A DNA stretch of 32,178 bases from Lachnospiraceae bacterium (GTDB lineage Bacteria; Bacillota; Clostridia; Lachnospirales; Lachnospiraceae), in the NCBI GenBank assembly GCA_017450105.1, contig JAFSXC010000074.1, positions 1 to 32,178 of the forward strand, given 5' to 3'. Below are positions 1 through 11,007 of this stretch, piece by piece (position 1 is the first letter of the stretch; every line of letters starts with the position of its first letter). The notes below the pieces were generated by a model. The model worked only from the letters and a program-made list of their open reading frames with translations. It was not told the origin of the DNA and did no database searches. The position numbers and the translations under genes are program-made.

Positions 1-123
1 AGGGGTCGGGATCTCCGTAATCTCCTGGTCCCTGACAATGGAGGAGACGTAGTCCACGTCCATTCCTAAGGACAGCCTTCCTACTTGAAATATCAGGATT
101 TGGCGGATCCTCTTTTCTGACAC
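1..123 (-). CDS. CheW-like chemotaxis coupling protein, N-terminal fragment (cut by window edge)
   Basis: The minus strand is open from a GTG at 123 to the window edge (41 codons). The fragment contains QILIFQVGRLSLGMDVDYV followed by a segment ending EITEIPTP. This matches the start of a CheW domain: a first beta strand of the type hxhFxhG, then a V-x-x-h-V-x-x-x-x-I-T-x-h-P segment. CheW proteins couple chemoreceptors to the CheA kinase at the inner face of the membrane. The GTG start is chosen because AGGGGG lies 9 bases upstream; an in-frame TTG 4 codons earlier has no room for a ribosome binding site. It follows the sortase/LRR operon on the same strand, separated by the hairpin repeats. 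Only the first quarter or so of the domain is visible, so a longer CheW-domain protein such as a CheV or CheA relative cannot be excluded. Confidence 0.7.
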   Translation of the reverse strand, partial: MSEKRIRQILIFQVGRLSLGMDVDYVSSIVRDQEITEIPTP

Positions 124-152
124 TTTTTTCAACCCCCTTTTTTATACTTATT

Positions 153-302
153 ATTGGCCTCCCGTTACGGTGGGCCGTTCTATTAACAGTATTGGTCTCC
201 CGTTTGCGGCCCGAGGACGGTATGTGGCGGGCCGCTCTATTAATATATTGGCCTCCCGATTGCGGCCCGAGGATGTTTATTGGCGGGCCGCTCTTAATCT
301 GG
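153..302. repeat. Three tandem 38/56-bp units with GC-rich hairpins
   Basis: Three head-to-tail units begin at 153, 191 and 247 with ATTGG(C/T)CTCCCG. Units 2 and 3 are 56 bp. Each holds a perfect 8-bp inverted repeat, GCGGCCCG/CGGGCCGC, at 206-213 with 228-235 and at 262-269 with 284-291, each with a 14-base loop. Unit 1 is 38 bp, as if the centre of the hairpin had been deleted. The tract fills the gap between the stop of the LRR protein gene and the CheW-like gene. No T-run follows the stems on either strand, so they are not standard intrinsic terminators. Transcript 3'-end protection or a REP-like element are possible roles. Confidence 0.8.
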
Positions 303-320
303 AAATGGTTGGCCTTTCGG

Positions 321-3224
321 TCAGGTTTCTTTCATCTTTTTCTTGGCTGGGATGGACAATACCAACAGTATCAGGCCGAAGATCGCAAGCAGCGCAACGA
401 TCATGTAGCGTATCTCGTCACCCTCGCCGGTTTTCGGCATGTCCGTAGTCTGGTTCGCTGCGTTCTGTGTGTTGTTTGCGTTTGTGGTATTCGTCTGATT
501 ATTCTGGTTCGTATTGTTCGTCTGATTGTTTGTGTTGGTCGTATTGTTCTGGTTTGTTGTATTGTTCTGGTTCGTTGTATTTGTCTGGTTGTTGTTTTCC
601 GTACTGTTCTGGTTCGTGGTATTGTTCTGGTTGTTCTGATTATTCTGGTTGTTCTGGTTATTTTCTGTGCTGGCCTGTGTATTGTTCGCGTTATTGTTAT
701 TGGCGTTATTGTTATTCGCATTGGCGTTATTATTATTTCCGCCGTTGTTGTTCTCGCCGTTGTTTCCGCCGTTATTATTTCCGCCGTTATTATTTCCGCC
801 GTTATTATTGCCGCCCTCCGTGTTTTCTGCGGCGTAGACGAGGCCGTACTCGGAGAAGTGGTCGGTCGTGAACCAGACGCGCTTTATGCCGTCCTCACGG
901 TAGGTTACTACACCGCTGGGCAGATGGCGCTCGATTTCGCCGTCCTTCATCGCGACGACCTCTATGGAGCCGTTATCTGCCTTCATTCCCTCGGGGAGGG
1001 GAAGGTAGATCTTGCAGGTGCCGAAGGAGGTGGCCTTTTCGTCTGCTTCGTTGAGAAGCGTCAGCTCGTAGGAGGCCAGCTTCTTCCCGTTATTCAGCTT
1101 CAGATTATCCTTGAGCTTCTTCCCTTCCGAGTCCTCAACCTCAAGAGTATAGGTCTCGTTGTTATCGCCGACGATCGCCATGATGGCGTCGGAATAGGTT
1201 TTCTTATCTCTCTGGTCGTCGATATAGGCGAAGGAGGTGTAGCCCTTGTTGTAATTGAAATCCGACGGATAGGTGGGGTAGCCCGAGAAAAAGGGGCTGT
1301 CAAAGCCGGTGGCGCCGGTGGGGTAAAACATGGTTACGTGGGTCGGGAAGGACTGGGTCGTGTAGCCTCCATTACCGCCCACGGTATCGCAGGCGACCAT
1401 GGAGGGGGCTGCGGTATCGGTTCCGGTAAATTCGCCGAAATAGACGCGGGAGAGATAGGGCTGCTCGGCGAAGGCTTCGGCGCCTATGGCGGCGGTACCG
1501 GCAAAGTACACATCCTCAAACTGGCCGATCCGGGACTTTCCGATCTGGTCCTGGCCCTCCGTCGGGGCCTGCCCCTTCTCGGGAACATCGTCTCCCGAAA
1601 ACGCGCGGTCGCCGATGGAGACGGTGTCGGAATAGACTCTCAGATCGCCGCCGATCCCGCTGGACTTCGCAAAGGCCCTTGCGCCCACGCTGGTGCAAAG
1701 GGGAGGAACGGCCAGATAGTCCTGCATATAGGAGGTATTATAAAAGGCATAATCCCCGATCGAGGTAAGCTCTGTCAGCTTTTCAAGCTGCAGAACGCCG
1801 GTGTCTCCGAGATTCTCAAAGGCATGCTCTCCGATGCCGGTAACGAAGGTCGGGATATTCATACCGCCCCGGCCCATGCCGGTGCAGTTATAGAAGGCAT
1901 AGGGAGAGATATCCGTAAACGTATCCGGGCTCTCGTTATAGCTTTGGACATCGAAATAGCGGAGGGAGGTGTCGTTCGCAAACGCGTATTCCGGCAGCTC
2001 CGTATCGTCGGGCCAGTAGACCGGGCCGATCAGGCGCTCGCAGTCCATGAAGGCCGCTGTGCCTACACTATCAAGGTCGATCGTGTCGGCAAAATCCAGA
2101 GTGATGATACCGCTTCCGGTAAAGGCGTTATCGCCGATATCCTTCACTCCGTTTCCGATGGTTACGCCCTTCATGGCTTTCGTATCCGCGAAAGCACCCG
2201 GTCCGATGGCTTCTACGGATCCCGGGATGGTCACCTCGTTCTTAATATTCTTCATCCCGGCGAAGGCGTTGGCTCCGATGTAATGGACGCCGTCCTCGAT
2301 CTCGAGATTCGTAATCTCGCCGACAAAATAGCGCCAGGGATAGTCATAGGTCCCGGCGGATTCGAGGAATCCGTAATCCGGAAGATCGTATGCAGGGTCG
2401 TCCCACTCGAACCCCGGATCGTCCGGCGAGCGGAAGATCCTCAGCGTACAGTTGCTGCCCGTACCCGTAATCTGGTAGTGGAGCGTACCGAGCTTTCCGA
2501 CGTCGCAGACGCCCTCTTTTTCCATCGCGACGGCGTCATCCGGCTTCGGCGCGTTGTGTATTTTCTGGCCCATTTCCCGATAGCTCTGCAGCTCTTCGGC
2601 GGAGGGCAGCGGGCTTTCCGCGGGCTTTTCCTCCTCTGCGGTCTCCTCGGGGGCTTCCGACTTCGTATAGAGGAAGCCGTAATCCGAGGGATGCGTGGCG
2701 TTAAAGATGGCGTAGAACACGCCGTCCTTCTTTTTCAGCCGGTAGGAGATATCCTGCAGCTTTCCGTCGTTTTCACAGACGACCTGAAGACGGCCCGCAT
2801 TCGGGTCCATGGAGGAGGGCACGGGAAGAGAAACCTCGACTCCGCTGAAGGAGGAGGCCTCCTCGTTTCCCTGAACCAGGGAGATCTCATAGGCAACGAC
2901 GGTCTGGTCGTTTTCGTTGAAATTGTCGCAAAGCGCCTCCAGACGGTGGCGGGTGGTATCGGACACCTTCAGAACGGAGGGGGTGGAGCCATCGCTTTCC
3001 TCGATGCTGGCGCTGACCTTTTCCTCATTTCCGATCGTGGCGGCCGTCGCGTCCACGACGATGCCGGTGCCGCTTAAATCCTCGCCTGTCTCCTCCTCGG
3101 AGGAGGCTTCCTCTCCCTGATTTTCCGCAAAGGTATTGCTCGGGATCATAAGGATCAAAAGCGCAAGAATCAGGGCCGAGCTCCCCAGGACACGCATCAG
3201 GCGGACCAGTTTTTTTCTCTTCAT
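321..3224 (-). CDS. BspA-like leucine-rich-repeat surface protein with PxTG sorting signal
   Basis: A 967-residue cell-wall-anchored protein. It has a signal peptide (basic MKRKK, hydrophobic core about 14-30, NTFAEN cleavage region) and a duplicated beta-rich domain at about 108-187 and 717-798. Between these lie LRR_5/BspA-type repeats at about 295-600 (recurring IG..AFAG, IGDNAFTG, IGDRAFSG). An Asn/Gln/Thr/Gly-rich stalk at about 802-923 leads to a sorting signal: MPKTG at 929-933, a hydrophobic helix, and a basic tail ending KKKMKET. BspA-like repeats are typical of surface proteins that bind host or matrix ligands; the ligand here is unknown. The ATG at 3224 lies 2 bases after the sortase stop codon, with GGAGAG upstream, so the two genes form an operon. 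The sortase is the probable anchoring enzyme. Confidence 0.9.
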   Translation of the reverse strand: MKRKKLVRLMRVLGSSALILALLILMIPSNTFAENQGEEASSEEETGEDLSGTGIVVDATAATIGNEEKVSASIEESDGSTPSVLKVSDTTRHRLEALCDNFNENDQTVVAYEISLVQGNEEASSFSGVEVSLPVPSSMDPNAGRLQVVCENDGKLQDISYRLKKKDGVFYAIFNATHPSDYGFLYTKSEAPEETAEEEKPAESPLPSAEELQSYREMGQKIHNAPKPDDAVAMEKEGVCDVGKLGTLHYQITGTGSNCTLRIFRSPDDPGFEWDDPAYDLPDYGFLESAGTYDYPWRYFVGEITNLEIEDGVHYIGANAFAGMKNIKNEVTIPGSVEAIGPGAFADTKAMKGVTIGNGVKDIGDNAFTGSGIITLDFADTIDLDSVGTAAFMDCERLIGPVYWPDDTELPEYAFANDTSLRYFDVQSYNESPDTFTDISPYAFYNCTGMGRGGMNIPTFVTGIGEHAFENLGDTGVLQLEKLTELTSIGDYAFYNTSYMQDYLAVPPLCTSVGARAFAKSSGIGGDLRVYSDTVSIGDRAFSGDDVPEKGQAPTEGQDQIGKSRIGQFEDVYFAGTAAIGAEAFAEQPYLSRVYFGEFTGTDTAAPSMVACDTVGGNGGYTTQSFPTHVTMFYPTGATGFDSPFFSGYPTYPSDFNYNKGYTSFAYIDDQRDKKTYSDAIMAIVGDNNETYTLEVEDSEGKKLKDNLKLNNGKKLASYELTLLNEADEKATSFGTCKIYLPLPEGMKADNGSIEVVAMKDGEIERHLPSGVVTYREDGIKRVWFTTDHFSEYGLVYAAENTEGGNNNGGNNNGGNNNGGNNGENNNGGNNNNANANNNNANNNNANNTQASTENNQNNQNNQNNQNNTTNQNSTENNNQTNTTNQNNTTNQNNTTNTNNQTNNTNQNNQTNTTNANNTQNAANQTTDMPKTGEGDEIRYMIVALLAIFGLILLVLSIPAKKKMKET
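455..816 (-). repeat. Low-complexity Asn-rich stalk-coding tract with 15-bp repeats
   Basis: Within the surface protein gene this tract encodes a spacer of Asn, Gln, Thr and Gly. It begins as GGNNN pentads and becomes NTTNQNN-like stretches. At DNA level there are tandem 15-bp units CCGCCGTTATTATTT at 766-780 and 781-795, with a one-base variant at 796-810, and more diverged copies further in. Such tracts extend ligand-binding domains through the cell wall, and their length tends to vary by slippage. Confidence 0.8.
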
Positions 3225-3226
3225 GC

Positions 3227-3982
3227 TTACTCAACTCTCCTTCCGATGACCACCAGCCTCCCGTTTTCCTTGGAGTATTCGCAGGTGGAAAGCGTGATCA
3301 GTTCATCTCCCCAGGCGGCAAAGACCCCGGTTTCGTAGAGGGAATTTGCCTTGGTGTTCAGGTAGTAAATGTTGAAGTCGTCTTCGTTGTCAAACCGGAT
3401 ATATTCGTAATATTTGAAGTCCGTATCGTTTTCGTTGACCGAGGAACGGAAGACGCTCATGATTTCATATTTTCGCTCTTCATACAATGTATCGAACAAA
3501 ATGGTCGGATGCTTTAGATAAAATTTTTCGGAAGTGTATTCTCCGAGCACACCGAACATATCCCCGTTCTTCATATTGTGGCCGTGGATCAGAAGATGGG
3601 GGGCATTTCCGTCGGCGGGACAGCGCTTATCCAGCACAAGAAGACCGCTCTTGCTTTCATTCCCGTAAAAATCGTGGGAGAGATAATAGTCATTATCCCC
3701 TGCCCGGTACATGACCGGGTAATCCAGCGCAGTCCCCGGGATCGTAAGCCAGCCGGCGAGTTCGGGGTTTTCCTCATGCAGAGAGGCCAGCTTCGGAAGA
3801 ACCTCGCCATAGGTCCAGCCTCCTTCGGCCTCGGCTTCTGCGGCTTCCGCGGTTTCCTGCAGCTCTTTTAAATTATCCATGCTTTCCTTCCGCCCTTTCA
3901 GCTCCCGGATCAGAAAAAATGCGATGATCCCGAAGAGAAGAAAGAGCGAAATCAGGAGCAGAACCTTTGCTTTTGCGCTCAT
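3227..3982 (-). CDS. srtB: Class B sortase
   Basis: A 251-residue membrane-anchored transpeptidase with an N-terminal signal anchor at about 6-25 and a sortase domain from about 60. The catalytic residues are visible: His135 in LLIHGHNM, Cys234 in TLSTC, and Arg242 in GRLVVIGRR. The spacing and the long insertion before the TLSTC strand (KYEIMSVFRSSVNEND and after) fit class B rather than class A. Sortases cleave the sorting signal between Thr and Gly and join the protein to peptidoglycan. The next gene, 2 bases downstream, ends in MPKTG. This fits the P-x-T-G type of signal used by some clostridial class B enzymes rather than the staphylococcal NPQTN. The start at 3982 has GGAGG at 3988-3992 on the minus strand. 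Confidence 0.92.
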   Translation of the reverse strand: MSAKAKVLLLISLFLLFGIIAFFLIRELKGRKESMDNLKELQETAEAAEAEAEGGWTYGEVLPKLASLHEENPELAGWLTIPGTALDYPVMYRAGDNDYYLSHDFYGNESKSGLLVLDKRCPADGNAPHLLIHGHNMKNGDMFGVLGEYTSEKFYLKHPTILFDTLYEERKYEIMSVFRSSVNENDTDFKYYEYIRFDNEDDFNIYYLNTKANSLYETGVFAAWGDELITLSTCEYSKENGRLVVIGRRVE

Positions 3983-4016
3983 TTCAGCCTCCGCCCGAGT
4001 CTTTATATCCTATTTT

Positions 4017-4025
4017 AATATAGCA
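4017..4025 (-). promoter_or_regulatory. Extended -10 promoter element for the sortase/surface-protein operon
   Basis: On the minus strand the sequence is TGCTATATT, an extended -10 (TGn plus TATATT), giving a leader of about 28 bases before the sortase ATG. No good -35 is visible at the expected distance. It lies back to back with the carB promoter. Confidence 0.5.
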
Positions 4026-4033
4026 CTTATCAC

Positions 4034-4062
4034 TTTACGGGAAAAGAAGTTTTTTTTATAAT
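4034..4062 (+). promoter_or_regulatory. Sigma-A-type promoter of carB-glnA
   Basis: TTTACG (-35, 4034-4039) and TATAAT (-10, 4057-4062) are separated by exactly 17 bases. The expected start of transcription is about 20 bases before the carB start codon. GGGGAGG at 4075-4081 is the ribosome binding site. The leader is too short for a riboswitch or a long attenuator. Confidence 0.75.
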
Positions 4063-4089
4063 AGGAGACTGAAAGGGGAGGAAAATACT

Positions 4090-7305
<3,216 letters not shown>

Positions 7306-7319
7306 GGGGATTTTATTTC

Positions 7320-8750
7320 ATGGCGAAATCAATGAAGGAAATTCAGAAGCTGATCGCGGAGGAAGGGATCCGTATCATCGACTTTAAGCTTACGGATATC
7401 GAGGGAAGATGGCGCCATCTCTCCATCCCGGCGGAGAGGCTGACGGAAAAAACGATGGAGGCCGGAATCGGATTTGACGGCTCCAACTACGGCTACGCTC
7501 CGGTGGAAAACAGCGACATGGTGTTTGTGCCTGTGCTGGAGTCCGCGGTCATCGACCGGTATGCGAAGGTGCCGACGCTTTCGATGATCGGGGATGTGAA
7601 GGTCATCGATCTGCCGGAGAACCGGCCCTTTGACCAGTATCCGAGAAATGTCGCGATCCGTTCTCTGGAATACATGAAGGAGCTCGGGATCGCCGACGAG
7701 ATGCTGATCGGACCCGAATATGAATTTTATCTGTTTGACGATGTGAGCTACGAGGTCAGCGCGGAGAATGTGAGCTCCCTGATCACAACCCGTCAGGGCC
7801 AGTGGTCGGAGGGCCCCGGCGCCGGAAACTACGGCTACCGCCTTCCCCACGGCAAGGGCTACCACGCCGCGCTGCCGATGGATATCCGAAACGACCTTCG
7901 GAGCGAGATGTGCCTCGCGATGAGCGAATGGGGGATCGATGTAAAATACCACCATCATGAGGTCGGCGGGTGCGGCCAGATGGAGATCGAGGTGGAGCTC
8001 GGGGATATGTTAAAGCTCGCTGACGATACCCTGTCCGCCAAGTATGTGATCAAGAACGAGGCGGTCCGTTCCGGCTGCACGGCCACCTTTATGCCGAAGC
8101 CCCTGGCCGGGGAAGCCGGAAACGGTATGCACGTCCATATGCTCTTAAAGAAAAAGGGAAAGCCCGTCTTCTACAACGCGAAGAACTATGCCCAGCTTTC
8201 CGATACGGCGCTTTACTTCATCGGCGGCCTTCTGACCCACGCGGCTTCCCTCTGCGCGATTACGAATCCGTCGACGAATTCCTATAAGCGTCTGGTGCCC
8301 GGCTTCGAAGCGCCGGTTACGATCGGCTATGCGATGGCCAACCGCAGCGCCGTCGTCCGGATCCCGGCCTATGCCAAGAGCCCGGATGTGAAGCGCTTTG
8401 AGCTTCGGAATCCCGATGCCACCTGTAATCCCTATTACGCCTACGCGGCGATCCTGATGGCCGGGCTGGACGGGATTCAGAAAAAGATCGACCCCCACGC
8501 AAAGGGCTGGGGTCCCTATGACTTTAACCTGTATGAGCTTTCCGAAGAAGAGAAGGCGAAAATTACCGGCCTGCCGAAGAGCCTGAGTGAAGCGGTGGAC
8601 GCGCTGGAGAAAGACCATGACTATCTGACGGCCGGAGGCGTTTTCCCGGAACGTCTTCTTAAGCAACTGATCGAAAAGAGCCGTGCGGACCTCGCATCGA
8701 TCGATGCGATCCCGCATCCTGCGGAATTTGCTATGTATTACGACCTTTAA
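7320..8750 (+). CDS. glnA: Glutamine synthetase type I
   Basis: A 476-residue cytoplasmic enzyme that makes glutamine from glutamate, ammonia and ATP. GSI signatures occur in order: GFDGSNYGY, GPEYEFYLFDD, the GNGMHVHM nucleotide/metal segment, NPSTNSYKRLVPGFEAPV and RFELRNPDATCNPYYAYAA. The C-terminus HPAEFAMYYDL is typical. It is longer than the about 444-residue Bacillus GSI-alpha, and a segment around 150-185 (RQGQW to GKGYHAALPMD) resembles the insertion of GSI-beta enzymes. The equivalent of the adenylylation loop reads NLYELSEEE, which retains a Tyr; whether it is modified is unknown. Its AGGGGGA ribosome binding site overlaps the carB stop codon, so carB and glnA are co-transcribed. 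The operon supplies glutamine, the nitrogen donor for carbamoyl phosphate. Confidence 0.95.
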   Translation: MAKSMKEIQKLIAEEGIRIIDFKLTDIEGRWRHLSIPAERLTEKTMEAGIGFDGSNYGYAPVENSDMVFVPVLESAVIDRYAKVPTLSMIGDVKVIDLPENRPFDQYPRNVAIRSLEYMKELGIADEMLIGPEYEFYLFDDVSYEVSAENVSSLITTRQGQWSEGPGAGNYGYRLPHGKGYHAALPMDIRNDLRSEMCLAMSEWGIDVKYHHHEVGGCGQMEIEVELGDMLKLADDTLSAKYVIKNEAVRSGCTATFMPKPLAGEAGNGMHVHMLLKKKGKPVFYNAKNYAQLSDTALYFIGGLLTHAASLCAITNPSTNSYKRLVPGFEAPVTIGYAMANRSAVVRIPAYAKSPDVKRFELRNPDATCNPYYAYAAILMAGLDGIQKKIDPHAKGWGPYDFNLYELSEEEKAKITGLPKSLSEAVDALEKDHDYLTAGGVFPERLLKQLIEKSRADLASIDAIPHPAEFAMYYDL

Positions 8751-8757
8751 AACCGGG

Positions 8758-8799
8758 ACCGGATTCGATGGACATAAGCCTTTTCGAATCCGGTTTTTT
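8758..8799 (+). terminator. Intrinsic terminator after glnA
   Basis: ACCGGATTCG (8758-8767) pairs perfectly with CGAATCCGGT (8785-8794) across a 17-base loop, followed by a run of T to 8799. Only 23 bases separate it from the next start codon, so it could also act as a gate for read-through into the following operon. Confidence 0.88.
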
Positions 8800-8822
8800 G
8801 ATTGAGACAGGGAGAGAGGAGC

Positions 8823-10103
8823 ATGGAAGAAAAGGAAAAGAAGCTGACTGCGCGGCAGATCGGGGATATCTACTGGAAAAAAAGAAAAAAAGCCCTGAAA
8901 TCCGCGGCCGGGATCGTACGAAGAGATCCCGAAGCCAAGGGCGTACGGGCGGTTCTGAAGGAGGAAACGCTGGATCCGGTCAGGGCGGAGCGGATATTGA
9001 AACGGTACGGCAAAGAAAAGGAGAAGGAGCAGGAGCTCTATCTTACCGGCAGGGAATTTCGGAAGCGCCCTCCGACCACCAGCGGGGATGAGGCCTTTGA
9101 GGATGCGGTCCTGTCGGTGTTGTGCGCGAGGGACAGCTGTCGCAGGAGGCTCCAAAACGCCGGGAAGGAGCCGGATACCGAGATAAAGGGGATCTGGATC
9201 AAATCGACGGAGGCGCTCCTTTCCCTTGTGGAGAATACGCTTAAAATATGGTTTGAGGCGTCGGGGATCGATCCGAAGACTATGGAGCCGGTAACGGCGG
9301 AGCAGAAACGGGAAGCAAGGGAAACTCTTCCGGAGGCGCTGAAGCTCTATGAGGAAAAGGTCAGCGCTTTTGGCCGGGATCTCGGGATCCGGATCGCGAA
9401 AAAGCTGGGCTGGCTCGGAGACGACGAGACAGCCGCAGGGGTGAATGAGAAGCTGGAGGCCCTTCGCCGTTCGATGGATAAGGAGCTGGAAAGGATCGGG
9501 AAGGACAGCTTCTTCGGCCGCGTCCTGGAGGATGCCTGTACACAGCTTTCGGATTTTGTGTTCGAACGGAGCCGGATCGCCGCCATCCGAAAACGCTGGG
9601 AGGAGGAAAGCGCCGGTATGCTCTTCACCCGCCAGCGCCCGCAGGACATCCTCTTCTTTGACGAGGTCGAGGCTCCGATAACGACGAGCACGGAGCTGCG
9701 CAGTGAGGCAGAAAAGCTTCGTAAGCTGAAGGAAGATTATCTGGAGCAGTTTGAGGAGCAGACGGCGGCTTCGGTTTTGGAGAAGCAGGAGGTATACTCC
9801 CGTGCGCTTGCTCTGGCGCTTCGGATAAGGAGAACGGTGCTCTGGGCCTGCCCGGAGCTTGAGGAAGGGGAACGGGAGAAGCTTCTTGTCCTGTCCGATA
9901 CGATGATCAGGATCGCCTACCGCGCCATAGAGTTTGCCCGCTTCTACGGAGAGGGCGCGAGAAGAAAGCAGACGGGAAGGACAGCGGCCGAGCTTTATGC
10001 GATGAACTATTTTTTCCAGGAACGCTCGGCGAAGAGAGCAGCCCGGCGCTTTCTGGAAGCGGAGGAGGAAGGAGAGGAGGAACCGCGGCATGTTTATCAG
10101 TAA
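8823..10103 (+). CDS. Helical protein of unknown function, first gene of accessory operon
   Basis: A 426-residue, highly charged, Lys/Glu/Arg-rich protein that appears almost entirely alpha-helical. It has no signal peptide or membrane segment and is likely cytoplasmic. I do not recognise a family. The N-terminus is strongly basic (MEEKEKKLTARQIGDIYWKK), the middle (about 80-300) is amphipathic helices, and the C-terminus ends in an acidic/basic tail. The ATG at 8823 is chosen because GGAGAGAGGAG precedes it; an in-frame TTG at 8802 lies in the terminator flank without a ribosome binding site. It overlaps the next gene by 14 bases, suggesting translational coupling. It may be a scaffold or adaptor for the giant proteins encoded later in the operon, but nothing in the sequence fixes a role. 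Confidence 0.8.
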   Translation: MEEKEKKLTARQIGDIYWKKRKKALKSAAGIVRRDPEAKGVRAVLKEETLDPVRAERILKRYGKEKEKEQELYLTGREFRKRPPTTSGDEAFEDAVLSVLCARDSCRRRLQNAGKEPDTEIKGIWIKSTEALLSLVENTLKIWFEASGIDPKTMEPVTAEQKREARETLPEALKLYEEKVSAFGRDLGIRIAKKLGWLGDDETAAGVNEKLEALRRSMDKELERIGKDSFFGRVLEDACTQLSDFVFERSRIAAIRKRWEEESAGMLFTRQRPQDILFFDEVEAPITTSTELRSEAEKLRKLKEDYLEQFEEQTAASVLEKQEVYSRALALALRIRRTVLWACPELEEGEREKLLVLSDTMIRIAYRAIEFARFYGEGARRKQTGRTAAELYAMNYFFQERSAKRAARRFLEAEEEGEEEPRHVYQ

Positions 10104-10989
10104 ACTGATCACGGGCTTCAGCAGCGAAGACTACGTGAAGCTCGTCCCGGAAAACTATATGGCGCAGCTCCGGCGGGGGGAGATGACGGCAGTCGCCGTA
10201 TTTCTGGAAAGAAGAGGCGAGGATCCGGAGCTGGCCGGTCTGGCCGTGACCGCCGTACATGCCTCCTGGCTGGAGATTGTTTATCTCTATCTTCCCGTGG
10301 AAATCCGAACTCCCTATCGGATTGCCGATTTTCTGACCTATGTGATCCGCCAGGCCTGTCGGAGAAACGAAACGGATCTGATCGGAGCCTTTGTTGAGAT
10401 CCCGTATGACGAGCTGTATATGGCGTATAAAACGGCTTTGCGAATGATCGGAATGGAGCTTTCCGAGGTACAGGGAAATGTATATCAGTTTCCGCTTTCC
10501 GAGATTACGGGAAAGGAGGCCCTGCTGAAGGCCGGGGAGAAGGCAGAGCTCCTTCCGCTTCAGAAGGCGGATATCCATCTTTTGAATCGTTTGGAAAGGA
10601 TGATGGAGGAGGATTCCAGACCGGTAGCGGCCTCCCCCCTGATGGAATGGGATGAGTACAATCAGGAGCTGAGCCTGATCTGCTTTGAAAAGGAGGAACC
10701 GACAGGGCTGATACTGATCTCGGAGGCAGGGGAGTACCTGGTTCTGGAGCTGACCTATACGGTGTCCAAAACAGCGCTGCCGAAGCTCCTCGGAGGGGTA
10801 CTTGCACGGACGGATGGCTTGTTTCCTGCAGATAAAAAGGTACTCGTTCCGATCGCGGTTATAAACTCGGCGGAAATTCTGATCCGGATGGTTCCCACGG
10901 GCAGAAGGAACAGCGTTTTGGAGGGAACCCTGTGGTTTGATGAGCAAAAGGCGCCGGAGGAGCTTCGCGCCTTGCATTCGGCGGTTTGA
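10090..10989 (+). CDS. Degenerate double-GNAT-like protein
   Basis: A 299-residue protein that appears to consist of two acetyltransferase-like (GNAT) halves, about 1-145 and 165-299. The first half has the strand-helix layout of GNAT motif A (EIVYLYLPVEIRTPYRIADF, from about residue 62), but the acetyl-CoA pyrophosphate loop R/QxxGxG/A is missing: there is no Gly at the expected place. The second half (LVLELTYTVSKTALPKLLGGV, about 214-234) resembles the second halves of the neighbouring double GNATs. It is therefore probably a non-catalytic paralogue, perhaps a binding or chaperone subunit. The ATG at 10090 lies inside the end of the previous gene, with GGAGAGGAGGA about 10 bases upstream. 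The next gene follows after 18 bases. The GNAT assignment is inferred from layout and paralogues rather than a clear motif. Confidence 0.6.
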   Translation: MFISKLITGFSSEDYVKLVPENYMAQLRRGEMTAVAVFLERRGEDPELAGLAVTAVHASWLEIVYLYLPVEIRTPYRIADFLTYVIRQACRRNETDLIGAFVEIPYDELYMAYKTALRMIGMELSEVQGNVYQFPLSEITGKEALLKAGEKAELLPLQKADIHLLNRLERMMEEDSRPVAASPLMEWDEYNQELSLICFEKEEPTGLILISEAGEYLVLELTYTVSKTALPKLLGGVLARTDGLFPADKKVLVPIAVINSAEILIRMVPTGRRNSVLEGTLWFDEQKAPEELRALHSAV

Positions 10990-11007
10990 TTCGAAAGGAG
11001 GGGAAAG

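Noticed and set aside
153..302. A CRISPR array
   Set aside because: Only three units, contiguous without unique spacers; the variation is in hairpin loops and no cas gene is visible.
192..3077. A 961-codon open frame on the plus strand opposite the surface protein gene
   Set aside because: It is the antisense of a clear signal-peptide/LRR/PxTG protein. Its translation is a run of Val, Ile and Leu mirroring the Asn-rich tract, and it has no ribosome binding site or family features.
8802..8822. TTG start extending the first accessory gene by 7 codons
   Set aside because: No ribosome binding site precedes it, and it sits in the flank of the terminator. The ATG at 8823 has GGAGAGAGGAG at the right distance.
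8145..10112. A 655-codon open frame on the minus strand across the glnA end and the next gene
   Set aside because: It is antisense to glnA, a certain gene, and crosses the terminator. The composition (Arg, Leu, Pro, His) is that of a shadow frame in GC-rich DNA.
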